A DNA stretch of 64,000 nucleotides. Source: Oegoconia quadripuncta. Its lineage: Eukaryota; Arthropoda; Insecta; Lepidoptera; Autostichidae. A model generated the notes under the pieces. It was not told the origin of the DNA and made no database searches. It was given only the letters and a program-made list of their open reading frames with translations. The translations under genes were made by a program, and so were the position numbers. The stretch is from the NCBI GenBank assembly GCA_949316235.1, contig OX438751.1, forward strand, positions 15,810,801 to 15,874,800, written 5' to 3'. Each line of letters opens with the position of its first letter. Position 1 is the first letter of the stretch. Positions 32,666-45,525 of the stretch are shown here, piece by piece.

Positions 32666-35212
32666 AATGCAATAACGTCACGGTGGATAAAAAACTCCGT
32701 TTTTGGAAAAATGTCTAAATAACTTCATTGTTTTTGAAGTACTATTTATGGAATTTGTATATTTCGGTAGCAATTTCAAATTAAAATTAAAAAAAAAAAA
32801 ATTTAGGCGCAGTTTTTTGAGATATATCTACAAATTATAATTATACTTATATCACCTAGTGATAAATTAAATTAAAATGTATTATACACAAACCGTAAAA
32901 TATTTGAAAGTAATGGAATTAGATGGGTACACGAGACATAAATTGTCTTTAAACTGCAAATATTTTTAAGTAATTTTCTCCGACTTTTAGTCGTTTTACT
33001 TAGGCACAGATTAATATAGTACTAACGTAACCTAGGTACAAGTTCCAGAAGTAGTAGATATATAACTTTATTAAAAAAAATCACTAACCTCTAAGCGAAT
33101 GTAATGAAAGCAAGGTTGTTTTTTATTTGAAACCTACTCTACTACAACATAATTTTTAGCGTTCCGAATCCTGCTTACTTAAGTAACATTACAGATATAA
33201 AAAACAATTTCATAAAAAGCATGAAGTTATACTTGTTTCGTATCTACGTCAAAAATGGAACACTCCATAGCTTTGTTAATCTCTATCTTCCATCGAGACC
33301 CCTTATCTCCGGAACGGGTAGAGTATCATATTAAATACTTACTATGTTCTCAGTCCCATTCACAAATTCTACAGTTACACACTTAACATTACTTCAACAG
33401 AATTTAAAAACCCTTCCTGGGGCAGTCAAGTTAACAGCCTAAACTCTTTTATTGTCAAGAGAATACAAACACATTATATTTAAAATTATTTTACCTAATA
33501 AAATAGAAAAACAAGAAGTAGTTTTTGCGTATTTCTCGAACACCGTGTAGACAATTCAAGGTAGAATTACATTATTTAATTAGACGAAACGCAGTTTTAG
33601 TGAAGTTAGGGCCAAGGTAACTAGCAACAGTATCACGCAAACGAAGAAAAAATATTATTGCTTTAGAACCGAGATAGTATTCATGAGATGCATATTTAGT
33701 TTTTATTCAGTTATTCAAATGGCAGTCATTAATTAATCTATTTTACAATTAGCTGCGTTGTAATGTCAACGATTTTGATTAACCCGGCAAATGTGATTTA
33801 AAATATAATAACTATGCCTTCGAACTTTGTCTCAGCTGCCGATTTTTAAGATTCGAATTACAATAATTTGATATTGAATAATTTGATAAAATTGATGTAG
33901 ACGTGGTCTAGTTAGACTGGAGCTAGACATTACTATTAAAAAAAAATACATACAGCCGAACATAGAACCCTCCCCTTTATTGATTTTTCGGTTGAAGTCG
34001 GTTAAATACAACCCGAGGCGAGTGGTGACATTTTTTCTTTACATTTCCTGCAATTTGTGTATTTTGAGTTTTAAGTGAGTGTGTAAAACATGCAAAATAT
34101 AGTGCCGCAGTCATTAATTGCTACATATTTTGTCCTACCGTTTTGTAAAATAAAGTTTCCCTTTCTCAGTTCTATTAACTTACAAGAAACTTTCTTAGGT
34201 TTCAATCCATCAAAAAAACCTAGCCAAGTGCTTGTCGGACCACGCGCACTAGGATTCCGTATTCAAAATATACATTTCAATATACAAAGTTATTCTGATA
34301 GTACGTAACTCTAAAGCGCTAAGCTACAGTCGAACAGATAGACAGACATGGCGAAACTATAATGACTATATGGACTCGGGAAACAACTGTTCTATTATAA
34401 TTACCTCAATACTTTACATGAATAAAAGCGTTGGGCGTTATGGCGCGATCAAGTATAAAGTTTGTTAATATCTAAACTTTCGCATTTTATTGGTGTCATT
34501 ATATATTTTTGATCGCAAAATTTCTTAACAACTTTGGTTGACAGTAAACCACGACCATGACTCTTAAATATTGAAATTTTCCATTAGCTACGCAAAATCA
34601 TATAATCGAATTTTAAATTCAAGTCTTTATTATTACTATATTCTACAATATACGTACCAGATTTCAATTGTTTATATCAAATAGTTTGTCAAATCTGTGG
34701 GATGAATAAGTGTTCCGTTTCGCTTATTTTGATAGGGAACACTAAAAACCGAACTATGTCATGTAATTAGTAAATTGTCAAAGTAATTAACGAGCTAGTT
34801 TGCACAAGTTTGTATTAGGGACTTACTATCTAAATACCTACACGTCGCGCGTGACGTAGGGGTAGAGTAACAACTATGCCGTTTTTACCTGACATCGGGT
34901 ATTCCCTGATTTCTGTTTACCGTTAACTCGTTTAAGCGAGCCAGTCTGGTTGCGTATTTTCCTCAAGTTAGACGTATTACTATATGGGATTTTCCTGTTG
35001 TCACTTAAAATTAAACTTTAATTCTCGAATTTATGAGAATTCTGCACAGAATAAATAATTACTAAAGTAACGTATCTGTGACGAACATGACCACGTTCAC
35101 TTTATGAAAAAAACCTTTGCCTAATCACTTTGTGTACTGGTGATGATGATGATGACTAATGTAATGAATTTAGTATTTACTTCGTGAAATAGTAATGATG
35201 TACGTACACTGT
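32666..35212. other. intron 1 sequence, no gene
   Basis: AT-rich. A degenerate dispersed-repeat phrase (aagtgcttgtcggacc, tccgtattc) lies near 34220. No other feature supported. Confidence 0.4.
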
Positions 35213-35310
35213 CAACCGATTAGTGTCCCTGTCTTCGAAACCAAAGCTTGCGAGTTCGAACCCCGCTATGGGTAAATAATTATTATAAATGTCCGAAATA
35301 CCATTTATAT
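35213..35310 (+). repeat. SINE family 1 fragment
   Basis: AACCGATTAGTGTCCCTGTC, GCGAGTTCGAACCCCGC, then the 3' part aaatgtccgaaata. The middle of the body is deleted. Confidence 0.6.
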
Positions 35311-35754
35311 AGTATATAACGTTCTATTTAATCAGGAACGATCCTTTAACGGAGGATGTTATTATCCCCAGGTTGAGAAACGGTACCCTAGACTCATAAC
35401 AGTATATAGTCGTTTAAATTTATTACATAGAGAGTGCTGAAACACCTGCTGCTTTCATGTTAGTAATGATCGATTATGACTTCGAAGAGCTATTGAAATA
35501 AATAAATATCTATGCACATACACACAGCGCCATCCAGTTCCACATTAAATCAAAAATCAAAAAAATCAAAAATCGTTTATTTCCTTTACTACAAGTATGG
35601 CAATACAAGTTGTAGGATCCTCCTTTTAAGCTTACAAAAGCCTGTAGTAGGATGAACCACTCTTCCATATCATATGTTAGCAAAGGTCTATTATTTTTTT
35701 TACATAACAAAATGTCTTATAACATTTTTAAAGTAAGCTTACATTTTATATAAT

Positions 35755-35850
35755 CGTGTATGTGTGTTTGTGTGTGTGTGATGATATATGTGTGTATAGT
35801 GTGCATCAGTGGTGTGTGTGTGTGTGTATATATATATATATGTATATATA
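35755..35850. repeat. TG/TA microsatellite
   Basis: Imperfect TG repeats (GTGTATGTGTGTTTGTGTG) passing into TATATATATATATATGTATATA. It lies within the LINE's 3' region. Confidence 0.8.
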
Positions 35851-35859
35851 TTTATTCAT

Positions 35860-37862
35860 TCATTGTGTATATGTTAATAGATATTCAGTATCCCGATAGT
35901 TTAGAGTTTTTAACCAAGTAACTAGTGCTTTTTTACATTCATGGAGAGATTTATTATAAATACCTAATTCTTTGTTTATTTTATTGTAAAGGTAGCCTGA
36001 CCGATTTTTGTACTGAATTCTTGCAAATTCCGTCCTAGTTAGTGGTATGTAAGCAACTTTATCTTTTCTGCGCCTAGTTTCTGTTTCTTTATCAAATGGT
36101 AGAGTTTTGTGGGTGTTTAATATAATTTTAGTAATATATAGTTGTCTCACAGTAAGTAGGTCACTAATTTGATAAAGTATATCTGTAGGAAAGCGCTGCT
36201 TTTTGAAATACATCACTTTAATTAGGGCTCTTTGAGCTCTCTCTATTTCCAAGAATTTTGTTTTATGTGTCCCTCCCCAAATAGGAAGACAATATGATAA
36301 TACTGACTGCACAAGTGCAATATAAATCTGATTCAAGAGGTTTTTTGGTGGGTTAGTGGAGGCCTCTGTAACATGAGTGGATGCCACATGCCTAAGTGAC
36401 TTAAACATCCATTTATAAATTTTCTGACTCTAGTTGCGATTAGTTCTATTTGAGGGTGCCAGCTTAGTCTCTGGTCAATAATTACACCAAGGTACTTAGT
36501 AGAGTTTATTTTATTAATTACAGGACAATTACACTGGGCGTCTGCCACGTTATTACAATGATGTATTTTTATTACAAAATCGGAGTCCGGTTGTGTATTG
36601 TTATAAATACTGTAGCAAATATAATTTGTTTTACTTGCATTTAAAGTGAGCAGGTTATGGTTGAGCCACTCCAGCACACGGGCCATACCATGCTCCACAT
36701 CAGATTTGACAGAGCTCCAAGATGTTCCAGCGAATACGATGGCAGTATCATCGGCATATGAAAATATTTGTGTATTTTTGATGGGCATATTACAGAGGTC
36801 ATTAAGATAGATTTGGAAAAGAGTAGGGCCAAGTACGCTACCTTGTGGGACACCGTACGTTACGCCAACATCCTTACTAACATAATCGCCAAGCTTTACT
36901 TTTTGTACTCGATTTGATAGGTAATCCCGAAATATATCTAATTGTTTGTTTCTAATGCCAATTTTTTCTAATTTGTGTACAAGAATGGGGACAGAGACGG
37001 TGTCAAAGGCTTTTTTAAGGTCTAAAAAAACAGATATGCACTTTTGTTTTTTATCAAGTTTTTCAGTCACAAGCGAAGTTAGAGATAAAACTGCATTTTC
37101 GGTGGACACCCCCCTTCTAAAACCAAATTGAAATGGGGATATTATTTGAAATTTCGTTAGATAGTTTAATAGTCTATTATTCAGTAACTTCTCCAATATT
37201 TTTGAGAGCACGGGTAAAACTGAAATTGGCCTATAATTACTGACATCGCCCCTATCCCCACTCTTGTAGACAGGAGTAATAATAGACTGTTTTAATAGTG
37301 CAGGAAAGGTACCAGTTTTAAAACAAAGGTTTGCTAGATGCGTTAAAATGGGAGTGATCTCGTGGGCAATGAATTTGATATATTTGGTGGGAATGTTATC
37401 CCATCCAGGAGCGCTGTCCGTTTTTAAGTTAATAATTAATCGATTTATCTCTTTTGGATCTGTATCATGTAGCACAAACGAGTGAGATAGGCTTGGTAAA
37501 TTTCGAAGTGAGTTATCAACAACGCCGTCAGGTAATATATTAGTTCTTAATGTCTCCGCTAATTGTTTACCCACATTGGAAAAATAGTTATTTATAAAGT
37601 TGGCAGACTCAATAGGAGATGATTTTATTTGTAATAGTTCAGTGTTTAGGCTTTTTGTTTTATTAGTATATGTGATGTTTTTTATATTTTTCCACAGTAA
37701 TTTATTGTTATGAATTGATTTAGTTAATTGGTCTCTTTCATATTTCCTTTTAAGTTTTTTTATTAATTTGTTACAATAATTTCTATATCGTGTAAATGTT
37801 ATCTTTTTTGTTTCATTATATGGATCTTTACGAGTCTGAATTTGTAGTTTGTTGCGATTAAT
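35860..37862 (-). pseudogene. LINE reverse transcriptase, one frameshift
   Basis: From 37862 the frame is open through NKLLWKNIKNITYTN and ANFINNYFSNVGKQLAETL. It continues through the RT blocks SAPGWDNIPTKYIKF, YRPISVLPVLSKILEKL, FGFRRGVSTENAVL, the palm motif VFLDLKKAFDTV, GVPQGSVLGPTLFQIYLNDL and the catalytic YADD (FSYADDTAIVF), to the thumb near 36420. There the frame breaks and continues in another phase from about 36408 to 35860 (SVLSYCLPIWGG, NKINKELGIY). One frameshift and loss of the 5' half make it inactive. Clade is CR1/Jockey-like by motif, not proven. Confidence 0.85.
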
Positions 37863-37864
37863 TA

Positions 37865-38078
37865 AGCAACTAGGCTTGTATTATAGATACCAGATGGCTG
37901 ATAAACTACACAAATACATTTTTTTTGTAAATAAATACATATATAAATGAAAAACATCCATAACTCGGGAACACATACCTGTATTCATCATACAAACATA
38001 TGCCCTTAGCGGGATTCGAACCCGCGACCTTTTGGTATAGCAGCAGAGTTTCTAACCACTACACCAAACAGGTCGTCG
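37865..38078 (-). repeat. tRNA-derived SINE, family 2
   Basis: Minus strand: CCTGTTTGGTGTAGTGGTTA head (A-box region), GCGGGTTCGAATCCCGC B-box region, body gcatatgtttgtatgatgaa, gttatggatgtttttca, tail with aatacaagcctagttgctt. Nearly intact. Confidence 0.82.
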
Positions 38079-38189
38079 AATACTAAACTGGATTTGGTTA
38101 TGTTTCCTTCACTTGTACAAACGCAGTAGGTACCTACTTACTTACATATGCACAATTGAGATTAGCTCTACAAAAATAACTAGCCTAGA

Positions 38190-38430
38190 CCCCATTTCAT
38201 TATTATGTTCAAAAAAATATGTTAAACAATATCTATTAAAGAAAGTGGATACTTACACTATTTCAAATAATTATAGAGGCCTAGGGAATCTTCAATCATC
38301 AAAACCTGCTTAAGAAGAGCAACCCTTGAGTTTCTTGTTCGTTCTCTGGGGTGTCAGCTTTGTAAATGAACAGTATTTAATTTACTAATGTTTATTCCAT
38401 GAAATAAAATTTGTTGACTATTGACTATTA
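38190..38430 (+). pseudogene. LINE 3' end fragment
   Basis: Encodes KKYVKQYLLKKVDTYTISN and then a 3' UTR with gagcaacccttgagtttcttgttc, like the agaaactcgaagggttgctc of the 17 kb LINE in reverse, and a tail aaataaaatttgttgactattgactatt. Confidence 0.6.
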
Positions 38431-38924
38431 GTGCAATAGGAAGAACAATTCAAAATTTTGTAACTAGTACCTATATACCTTAGTTATTTCAGGTATTTTG
38501 GCAAAAAATTCTAGTGATTCTTAGTTTATGTACTACTCTTGCGTTTTATACGTAGATACAGTACCAATATATACGAGTAATATGTTCGAAACCATAAATA
38601 ATGACATTATCTATAAGTGGGTTATGTAAAAGTATAGGTACCTACCTAAGTGCTTGTATAATATATCGGCCAATTCCAGATATCATACCGGTTGTCAAGG
38701 TTAATATTGTAGTTATTACACGTACATAATATGAGTGGAAATCAAAATATTTATAAAGATAAAAGGTTGTGTAATACTTAATGTGTGTGACGTATAAAAT
38801 AATACTAAAATTATATCCGGACAGATTTATTCCACGTTCTCTACAACGTTATGATGCTGTAGACATACATTATTTAGGTAATTTTTACTTTATGCACGAC
38901 GTGCATAAAGTAACGTAGTAATTT

Positions 38925-39260
38925 TACGTTGTATGTACCTGACCTCCATCACACCTGATGTTAATAAAGATGAGGCTGAAGGTGGAAGTGATTTCACTCA
39001 GAATATCCTATAGGGGAAACGGCTATCTCATCTCGCATAGCCAGAACACAAAAAGTATTAGGTACATATTGTTTCTTGGCGGCGGACTTAGATGCTGGTA
39101 GCCAGTCAGGCGGATGCCCTACCATCAATCTAACCAAAGTTTCTAACGCTATTATTTGGTTGCTTTAACAACCAAACCTATCTACTAAGTATGTAGGTAC
39201 GCTGGGAATTGAATCGCCGACCTTCGTTTTGTAAACCCAATGTTGTTGAATTGAACTTCG
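38925..39260 (-). repeat. tRNA-derived SINE, family 3
   Basis: Minus strand copy of the 32340 family: the 3' part caggtgtgatggaggtcag, cctgactggctaccagc, atctaagtccgccgcc, and a B-box-like region around GGCGATTCAATTCCCAGCG. Confidence 0.65.
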
Positions 39261-39618
39261 ATGGCGATTAATAAAAAATGAAGTACCTAAAAGTGATAGT
39301 TTGATATACATAGAAACAAGATGAAATATATAAGAGAATTCCTTTACCCTAGACTTAAAAATGATGAAGGTTCTCATCTTGCTAGTGCTATCAAAATTTG
39401 ATAGAAAATATAAGCAGGAAACACTCAAAAATTCCGATAATTTCATGAATAGCTGGAGAGCCGACTTCAAAGAGAACGACAAATATGTTTGCCTCCGACT
39501 GTGTTATCTATCGTAAAACTCTAGATATTTATTTATTGTCAAACAGTCTATTATTTTATGTCTAGAAGCATATATTTTTTGGTAAATCCATAAAAAAATG
39601 TAAAAAAATATTACTTAC

Positions 39619-39751
39619 CTAACGTATTGATACACAAACTCGGCAAATTAAAAACCACAGTTTTCACTTCAAAATTTTAGCACCTATTGATATTTTAACG
39701 CTTGCCTCCAAAATCACGGTGCGCCCGATACACTGGCTGTGACGCTACGCC
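39619..39751 (-). other. Ddc: predicted non-coding exon 1 of Ddc
   Basis: On the minus strand a strong TATA box is followed about 30 bases later by the likely start. There are then about 130 bases without an ATG-initiated frame of note, and a near-perfect donor, TTAG/GTAAGTAA. The nearest partner acceptor on this strand that precedes a gene is the one at 29775 before the Ddc ATG. Insect Ddc genes are known to begin with a short untranslated exon. The join is inference; no transcript was seen. Confidence 0.65.
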
Positions 39752-39771
39752 CGCCGCCGCGGACCTTGCAA

Positions 39772-39782
39772 CCTTTTATATA
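39772..39782 (-). promoter_or_regulatory. Ddc: TATA box, probable Ddc promoter
   Basis: TATATAAAAGG on the minus strand, between GC-rich segments, 152 bases upstream of the strong splice donor at 39619. Position and sequence fit a focused insect promoter. Confidence 0.65.
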
Positions 39783-40423
39783 CCGCGCGAGAAAACTTTA
39801 CGCACTCACTGTGCTTGACTAGATATCTATGTAGCTGACTCCATTTAGAAGATTAGCTGAGGCGTTGGAGTCTTCAAACCGAATACTAAGAGACAAGGGT
39901 GCATCCACTTTATTCGTTTGGGGGATTAAGATTTTTTTATGTGGGGGACGGTGTTCGAAACTTATACTATGGGCTTGAACACACTGAAATAAATAATCAC
40001 TCAAGTGCAGAAGTAGTAAATATGGAACCTCGGAGAAAGCCTAAAAGGGCCGTAAAGCTGATTCTGTTATGACTTTAACATTTCGGTTGTTTTTACCGTT
40101 CCATAGTCAAAATAGTAACACTTATAGTCTCATCATGTATGTCTGTCTCTCTGTCTGCCGGTCTGAATGTCACACATTTTTTTTATTAAGAGACTATTAG
40201 AGCCAATTACTGAACATGTAGGAATGATACAGGCATCTGTTTACAACAGTTTCTTTGTCATTCGTAATTTTTGTTAGAGTTACGTGTTCCCATAACCTAC
40301 CAGCTAAACCGTTTGTCTACGCCATTTTTAAACCTCCGACGAACGACGACGACGGGTATTATGTGTTTAACGACGTTATGTGTATGTGTGTTTGTCCAGT
40401 TTTTGTTCAACTGTATCTCAATA
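39783..40423. other. region upstream of the Ddc promoter
   Basis: No gene. On the minus strand it would hold proximal control elements of Ddc. I see no motif strong enough to name. A degenerate gtctgtctctctgtctgcc phrase lies near 40140. Confidence 0.4.
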
Positions 40424-40801
40424 GGCGGGTCTACACCAAGCGAGCAGACTCGCGCGAGGCCCGCCGCGCGTGGCAAACGCCCTGCCGCGCGCGAGCCATG
40501 CTCGGTCGGATAATTTCACAGTGAGCATATTTGCTCAGTTGAGAGCGCACGACAACTTTGGCTTTTATTTTGCTACACGCGACTATAAAAAAAAGAATTT
40601 GAGTGAAGTCAATTAAAAAAGAAAGATTTTGATACGGTAATCGACTTTACCAAGAATTGTGTGATGTTTTTTCACGTCTATACGATCCACCAGTATTCAC
40701 TTTACGGCTTATGTCTAGCCAGCTTGCGTACACGCTCGCCCGAGCTTGAGCATGCGCTGCCGCACGCGAGTCACGACCACACCGTTTGGTGTGGACCCCG
40801 C
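40424..40801. repeat. GC-rich MITE with inverted ends
   Basis: Left end GCGGGTCTACACCAAGCG; the right end in reverse complement reads GCGGGGTCCACACCAAACG. The interior is GC-rich near both ends (GCGCGCGAGCCATGC, GCATGCGCTGCCGCACGCG) and AT-rich in the middle. Non-coding. Confidence 0.65.
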
Positions 40802-41284
40802 ATAATAATGCGTGGCCCGATTTGATTGTGCTTTTCATATTTAAGAATAACCTTAGTAGTTATTCTTCTCAGGCTTCCCGAAAGGCTTTAAAAATAAGCT
40901 AAGGTTCTAATGTTATATAGTGTGGAAGATAAAGTTAACGGCATTTCAATGGACAACCACACTTTGGCAAGTAAGTAGGTACTGGATGGGTAGTTCTGCA
41001 AACTAGGGAATTTTCGGCAGTATATACACATATAAACTGTAGGTACGTGATTAATTGATTGAGAAATATTTATTGATGTGCATGTCAAGAGAATCAATAA
41101 GTGGTCATGACTTTATAAATATCTATTTATAAATCAATACAATTCAATAATGTTTTATGATTTTCGACAGAAAGATAATTTTGGATCCGAGTAATTTTGA
41201 TTGCACAGGTAGAAACAGATGAGATTTAGTTTCGAATAGAAATTTATCGTATCCTATATTACATTTCTTGATACAGGAATGGAA

Positions 41285-42066
41285 AATGGAAAAAAAATGG
41301 TCCTCATCGCTCGAAAACTGCGTCCCTTCAGTTCTTTTTTTACATACGAGAATAGTGCAAAGTCGAATGGCGCTAAATCCGGGCTATAAGGAGGGTGTTC
41401 CAGTAATGTGATTCCCGCTTGGTGCAAATAGTCCGTAGTTTTGTCAGCTCGATGTGCAGAGGCGTTATCTTGATTCGTAAGTCAAGTACCGAGTCCTGAG
41501 TTGGATTGTTAATTTTTTAAAGCACTTAATCGAGCACAACCGTAGGCAATATTCTTCTCTTAGTAAAAAATACAGCAACCATTTTTTTCTTTACGGGTCG
41601 GAACATTTTTCGCAGACGTCGGCGGTGGTTCATTTTCGAACACCCACACTTTACTTGGAGATTTAGTAGAAACGTCGAAATAAAATAGCCAGGTTTCATC
41701 ACATGTAACAATCGAGTGAACAAAGTTTCCTTACTTTCAAATGGTCGTGAAAAATCTGATGAACAGTTGCTGCATTTAACTTGAGGGTTTCCTCGATCGA
41801 TATGTCACACGTCGGTCTTCCTCCAATTTAATTTTCGTACAGCCTCTATGTTATTATCGGTAGTAACTTTTAGCATCATCCTCAAAGTTAAAATTGCCAC
41901 GATTGAATTGAATATACCACCGTTCTATGATCCTCAAAGATGCACATGTTTCCTTCAGTGCACTACTCATTTAAACGAAACATTCTTGTTTATCCAAGCT
42001 ACGCTTAACGTTATACAAAATAATTACACGAACAGTCGGAACAAGAGAAGCCCCTTATTCATCTAA
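41285..42066 (-). pseudogene. mariner transposase pseudogene
   Basis: The minus strand retains the D,D34D core in pieces: CDETWLFYFDVSTKS around the first Asp, NQDNASAHRADKTTDYL around the second, and LLEHPPYSPDLAPFDF with the third, followed by KKELKGRSF. Upstream pieces such as NIEAVRK and EEDRRVTYR belong to the N-terminal DNA-binding half. At least two frameshifts and stops. No terminal repeats found, so the ends are approximate. Confidence 0.85.
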
Positions 42067-43660
42067 AAAATTATTTAAAAATCTTACACATGATTCCTTG
42101 CCGTCAAATTTGTTTTTTTTTATTACTTAGGTTCTATGGATATGACCTTAGATCACAATATTATGCTATGTATTTTGCATACGAAAAAACTTATATAGCC
42201 CCCTGATAATTATGATGTGATAGTAATTCTTATTTAAAACTTTATTGTACCTAACCTTAAGCAGATCATATATCTAAATTATATTTGCTTGAGAATAAAT
42301 TGAATTGAACTGAAACGCCAAATTCTCAGGATTCAGAGATGGGACAATTAAAGATTACAAAGAGATAGAATAAAATTGAATTAAAAAGTTCAATTCATTT
42401 ATATTTATTCATTCATACGTCTAGGCAATAATTTATACCAAAATAAGTAGGAAACTTTAATAATTTTCCTGGCTCGCAAGTCACATAATTACTAAATTTT
42501 CCTAAAAATTATTATAAAAATACTTACTGAATTTTGTCCCTCGAGGTTTCTATCAGATCCTGCTAAATTAAAACCTGCAATTAAGCTGAGCGACGACGTT
42601 GCCGTTGTGGCAGAGTGAATTGTATCGATGAAGGAGAATTGTATCTAGCCCCTCGCGGTTCCTTTAAAGAATAGCTAAATAAAGCAATAAAGAAGGTTAC
42701 GTTGTGGTCAGTCAATTCGGCAGGAATCTGAGTATCTACGAGTATGTAGTCTTGATATTTTTAGCATTCTGATACGTAAATTCATAGCACTAAGGCCTTC
42801 CTTTGCAAAGTTTTTTGGAGAAATGGTGCATTTCTACGTAGTTCATAAAATAACTTCAAAATTCTCAGGAAGCTGTTCTCAGAGAAAACGCTGGATAGGT
42901 ACTTAGAACTTTCCAGGAACCTGAGAAATTTACTCTAAAATATTAGTTAACCGCCAAGGCGTTCACAGCTATAATACTTTCATAACAAGAGTTATTTAGT
43001 TTATATTGAAGAGATTTTTATATTCATCCCATGGATGGATGTGTGGTTTATAAAGCCTTTTCTCTGTAGTTTTAATATAATTTTTTTCTTCGTTACTTCC
43101 TTTCCGCTCGTATCAGCCGTTAAATGAGTCAGAGGTCCACTTAACACATCAACGACCGTGAGTGACTCTGATTACCTACTATCACTGACGCTTGGAAGAA
43201 TCCGGTGAGTCTTTATTTAATAAAAAGTTGATCATGGAATTGGAGCAAGGAGGAATTAAGTAGACTACTCCACAGACTGCACGCGAGGGCCAAGTTGTAG
43301 GGCATGAGGAGCGTCCATATGTTTACTTTTCACCAGTAAGCATCTCGCGTTCCATGATCATAATATTAAGATTTATGTGAGGGTAATTACCACCTTACTT
43401 AAAGATTTAAGGTTATCGGTCCTAGTGTCATTCTGAAATCCTATTCGCCTGTATTGACTTGATATTATATTGCAACTTCCCGAGCTACCCTATACCACGA
43501 GAGGCTGGCACCGTCACCGTCGCTAGCAACGCCCGCGTTTCCCCGACATAAACATTTACAAAGGGTTAATTAAGCAGAGAATAGAAACGAAAAAAAACAA
43601 GGGTAAGTTTGCTAAGTTATGAAAAAATCATCTATTGTCTAATTACCCCGCTCAGTGAAC
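42067..43660. other. intergenic
   Basis: No gene found. 42290-42320 has an aataaattgaattgaact phrase like a LINE tail, isolated from any coding remnant. Confidence 0.4.
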
Positions 43661-43900
43661 GAACATATTGTTCTATCCATAAATTGCAATATGTATTATG
43701 TATTCTACCTTTATTGAAATTTGAAATCCCAAATTGCGATAGTTTGTGTGTATGTATGTTTACACGGTTTTTCACGTCTAAACGGTTGGACGGATTTAGA
43801 TGAAATTTGGTTGGTAAACAGATTAGGATCTCGATTAATATATAGGCAATTTTTTTTTTCTGAACCGTAATTGATCGAACGAAGTCGCGGACAACAACTA
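43661..43900 (+). repeat. dispersed repeat fragment
   Basis: Carries cacggtttttcacgtctaa, cggacggatttagatgaaat-like text and ends cgaagtcgcggacaacaactagt, a phrase set typical of abundant moth repeats. Non-coding. Confidence 0.45.
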
Positions 43901-44299
43901 GTATGTATTATAGTCGAGACTAATGGACTCCCACAGACAAACCGATCAATTTGGTTTTGTGGGGTTAGACTGTAACCACCTATTGTACCTGTATTATAAA
44001 GGTAAAGGTAAATAAATGAATGAATGTATTGAACATATCTAGAGGGCTGTTATCTGCTCAGGGGTCGGCTGTACGTATTTCGCCGAAAACGGGTCACTGG
44101 TGAAGCCATTAAGAGGCACGGTGAGGCTCTTGTTTTGTCTCTCGAAATCTGTAAGGTTGAGTAAAATTTTATATATTTAGTCAACTATCCTGGTTCGGAA
44201 TTTCCTCGGATTGTGTGCTTGGATATTCGACTTTCTGAGCGAACGCTCAATTCGTTTAGTCATTATGGTTATTCATTAACGCCGGTATGAATCAGGGCT
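43901..44299. other. intergenic
   Basis: Nothing identified. Confidence 0.35.
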
Positions 44300-45200
44300 C
44301 TCTTGTGGCTATGTACCTATCCTGCTTGTTTGTGTATAGAAATGTAGCGCTAAAAGGGAACGGAACATATTTGAAAACGGTTTATTTTCGAAAACCGGTG
44401 GTTGCGAGGTGGTTCTTAGCCACATTTGATGGAAATCAGTTATACGCCGTTTCGAAATAAATAGAAATAAAAAATTAAAAAAAAAAGCTCTCGACATCAG
44501 AGGCAAAAGAAATCTACTTTTTTACGGATCCGTATTGTACGTAGGTCATGATCTTTCGGGCAATCTTTGCCTTTGCCTCAGCTCCAGACCGTTTAAAAAT
44601 TAAATTACTCGGATGAAGGAAAACTGTATTTCCGAACGCTGGGTAGCTAAACGTTATTGGAAATGCAGTAAAAACGACACTATATTTCGTATTTTTCGGG
44701 CGCCATGTTGGATTTTTTACCATAAAATGTATTATATGGCACACTGGGTCTCAAGACGAATGTATCGACACCTTGCAAACCTTGCACCTTTAAAATCGGC
44801 CAAGCTACACAGGCTACAGGAGGTAACATAGAAATCTACATAGGTACTACGTACACTCGAAAAACATTACCCGCCATTACGAGTCAAACACGAACTTAAC
44901 ATTTGAAATTCTAATCATACTTCATTCCATCACACATTAATTTAAATTTTATAAATTCGACAGTGTGTTATTTGTTTGTCCAACTCAAAAATAGGGGTGT
45001 CGTAAATATATACATTTGTACCTATATGTCTGTCCATGTGGTCTGTGCGCCACAACTTCAGAAATGGTTTTAAAACGGCTTTTATTTTCGAAAGCTGGTG
45101 ATTGCGAGATGGTACTTAGCAATATTTGATGAAAATCGGTTAAACTGTTTCGAGGATATTTAGCTTTTAACACAGTTAGTTCATTTATCTCAATGATAAT
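44300..45200 (+). repeat. two copies of a degenerate repeat
   Basis: 44360-44470 and 45065-45165 share ttattttcgaaa..ggtg..tgcgag.tggt.cttagc and atttgatg.aaatc.gtta with gtttcga. Copies about 700 bases apart in the same orientation. Class unknown. Confidence 0.5.
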
Positions 45201-45349
45201 CATTGGTTTTCGTCAGAGATTTCTGACTTAATTTACAGTTACCTACTCGTATTCATCCCTACAACCATAAGCCCTTATTGTTGTTTAGCTAGCCCCTTTA
45301 TAAGCTAGTAGTACATACAGAAGTGTTTAATTTACTTTATAAATAAATG

Positions 45350-45525
45350 TCATCTTTATCATCATCAGTCAAAATATGTCCATTGCTGGTCAAAGGCCTC
45401 CCCCAAACATTCGGTTCGGTTCTCCGCTGCCCGCATTCAGCGGGTTCCCGCGGTCTTTAAAAAATCGACGGTCCACCTTGTGGGGGCCCTGCCCACGCTG
45501 CGTCTTCCGGTGCGTAATAAATAGA
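45350..45525 (-). pseudogene. RTE-type LINE 3' end
   Basis: Minus strand encodes RTGRRSVGRAPTRWTVDFLK and GEAFDQQWTYFD, the C-terminus of RTE-clade polyproteins, ending in a TGATGATGATAAAGATG tail. 5'-truncated. Confidence 0.7.

Larger units (their letters stand above)
35548..37862 (-). mobile_element. 5'-truncated LINE (CR1/Jockey-like) in Ddc intron 1
   Basis: Runs from an ATCAAAAAAATCAAAAATC-type tail at the 3' end (plus-strand left) to a truncation at 37862, where SINE family 2 begins two bases away. It contains the RT region and a 3' UTR that includes a TG/TA microsatellite. Same strand as Ddc. Confidence 0.75.
29776..39618 (-). other. Ddc intron 1 (predicted, 9.8 kb)
   Basis: The span between the acceptor at 29775 and the predicted non-coding exon at 39619. 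It contains SINEs, a LINE (35548-37862) and otherwise AT-rich DNA without genes. The intron depends on exon 1 being right. Confidence 0.6.

Noticed and set aside
39165..39482. A 105-codon minus-strand frame
   Set aside because: It overlaps a SINE family 3 copy and shows no protein features. It is probably chance in AT-rich DNA.
41526..41723. A 65-codon minus-strand frame in the mariner relic
   Set aside because: It is in a different phase from the transposase motifs (CDETW and YSPDLAP) and is a shadow frame.
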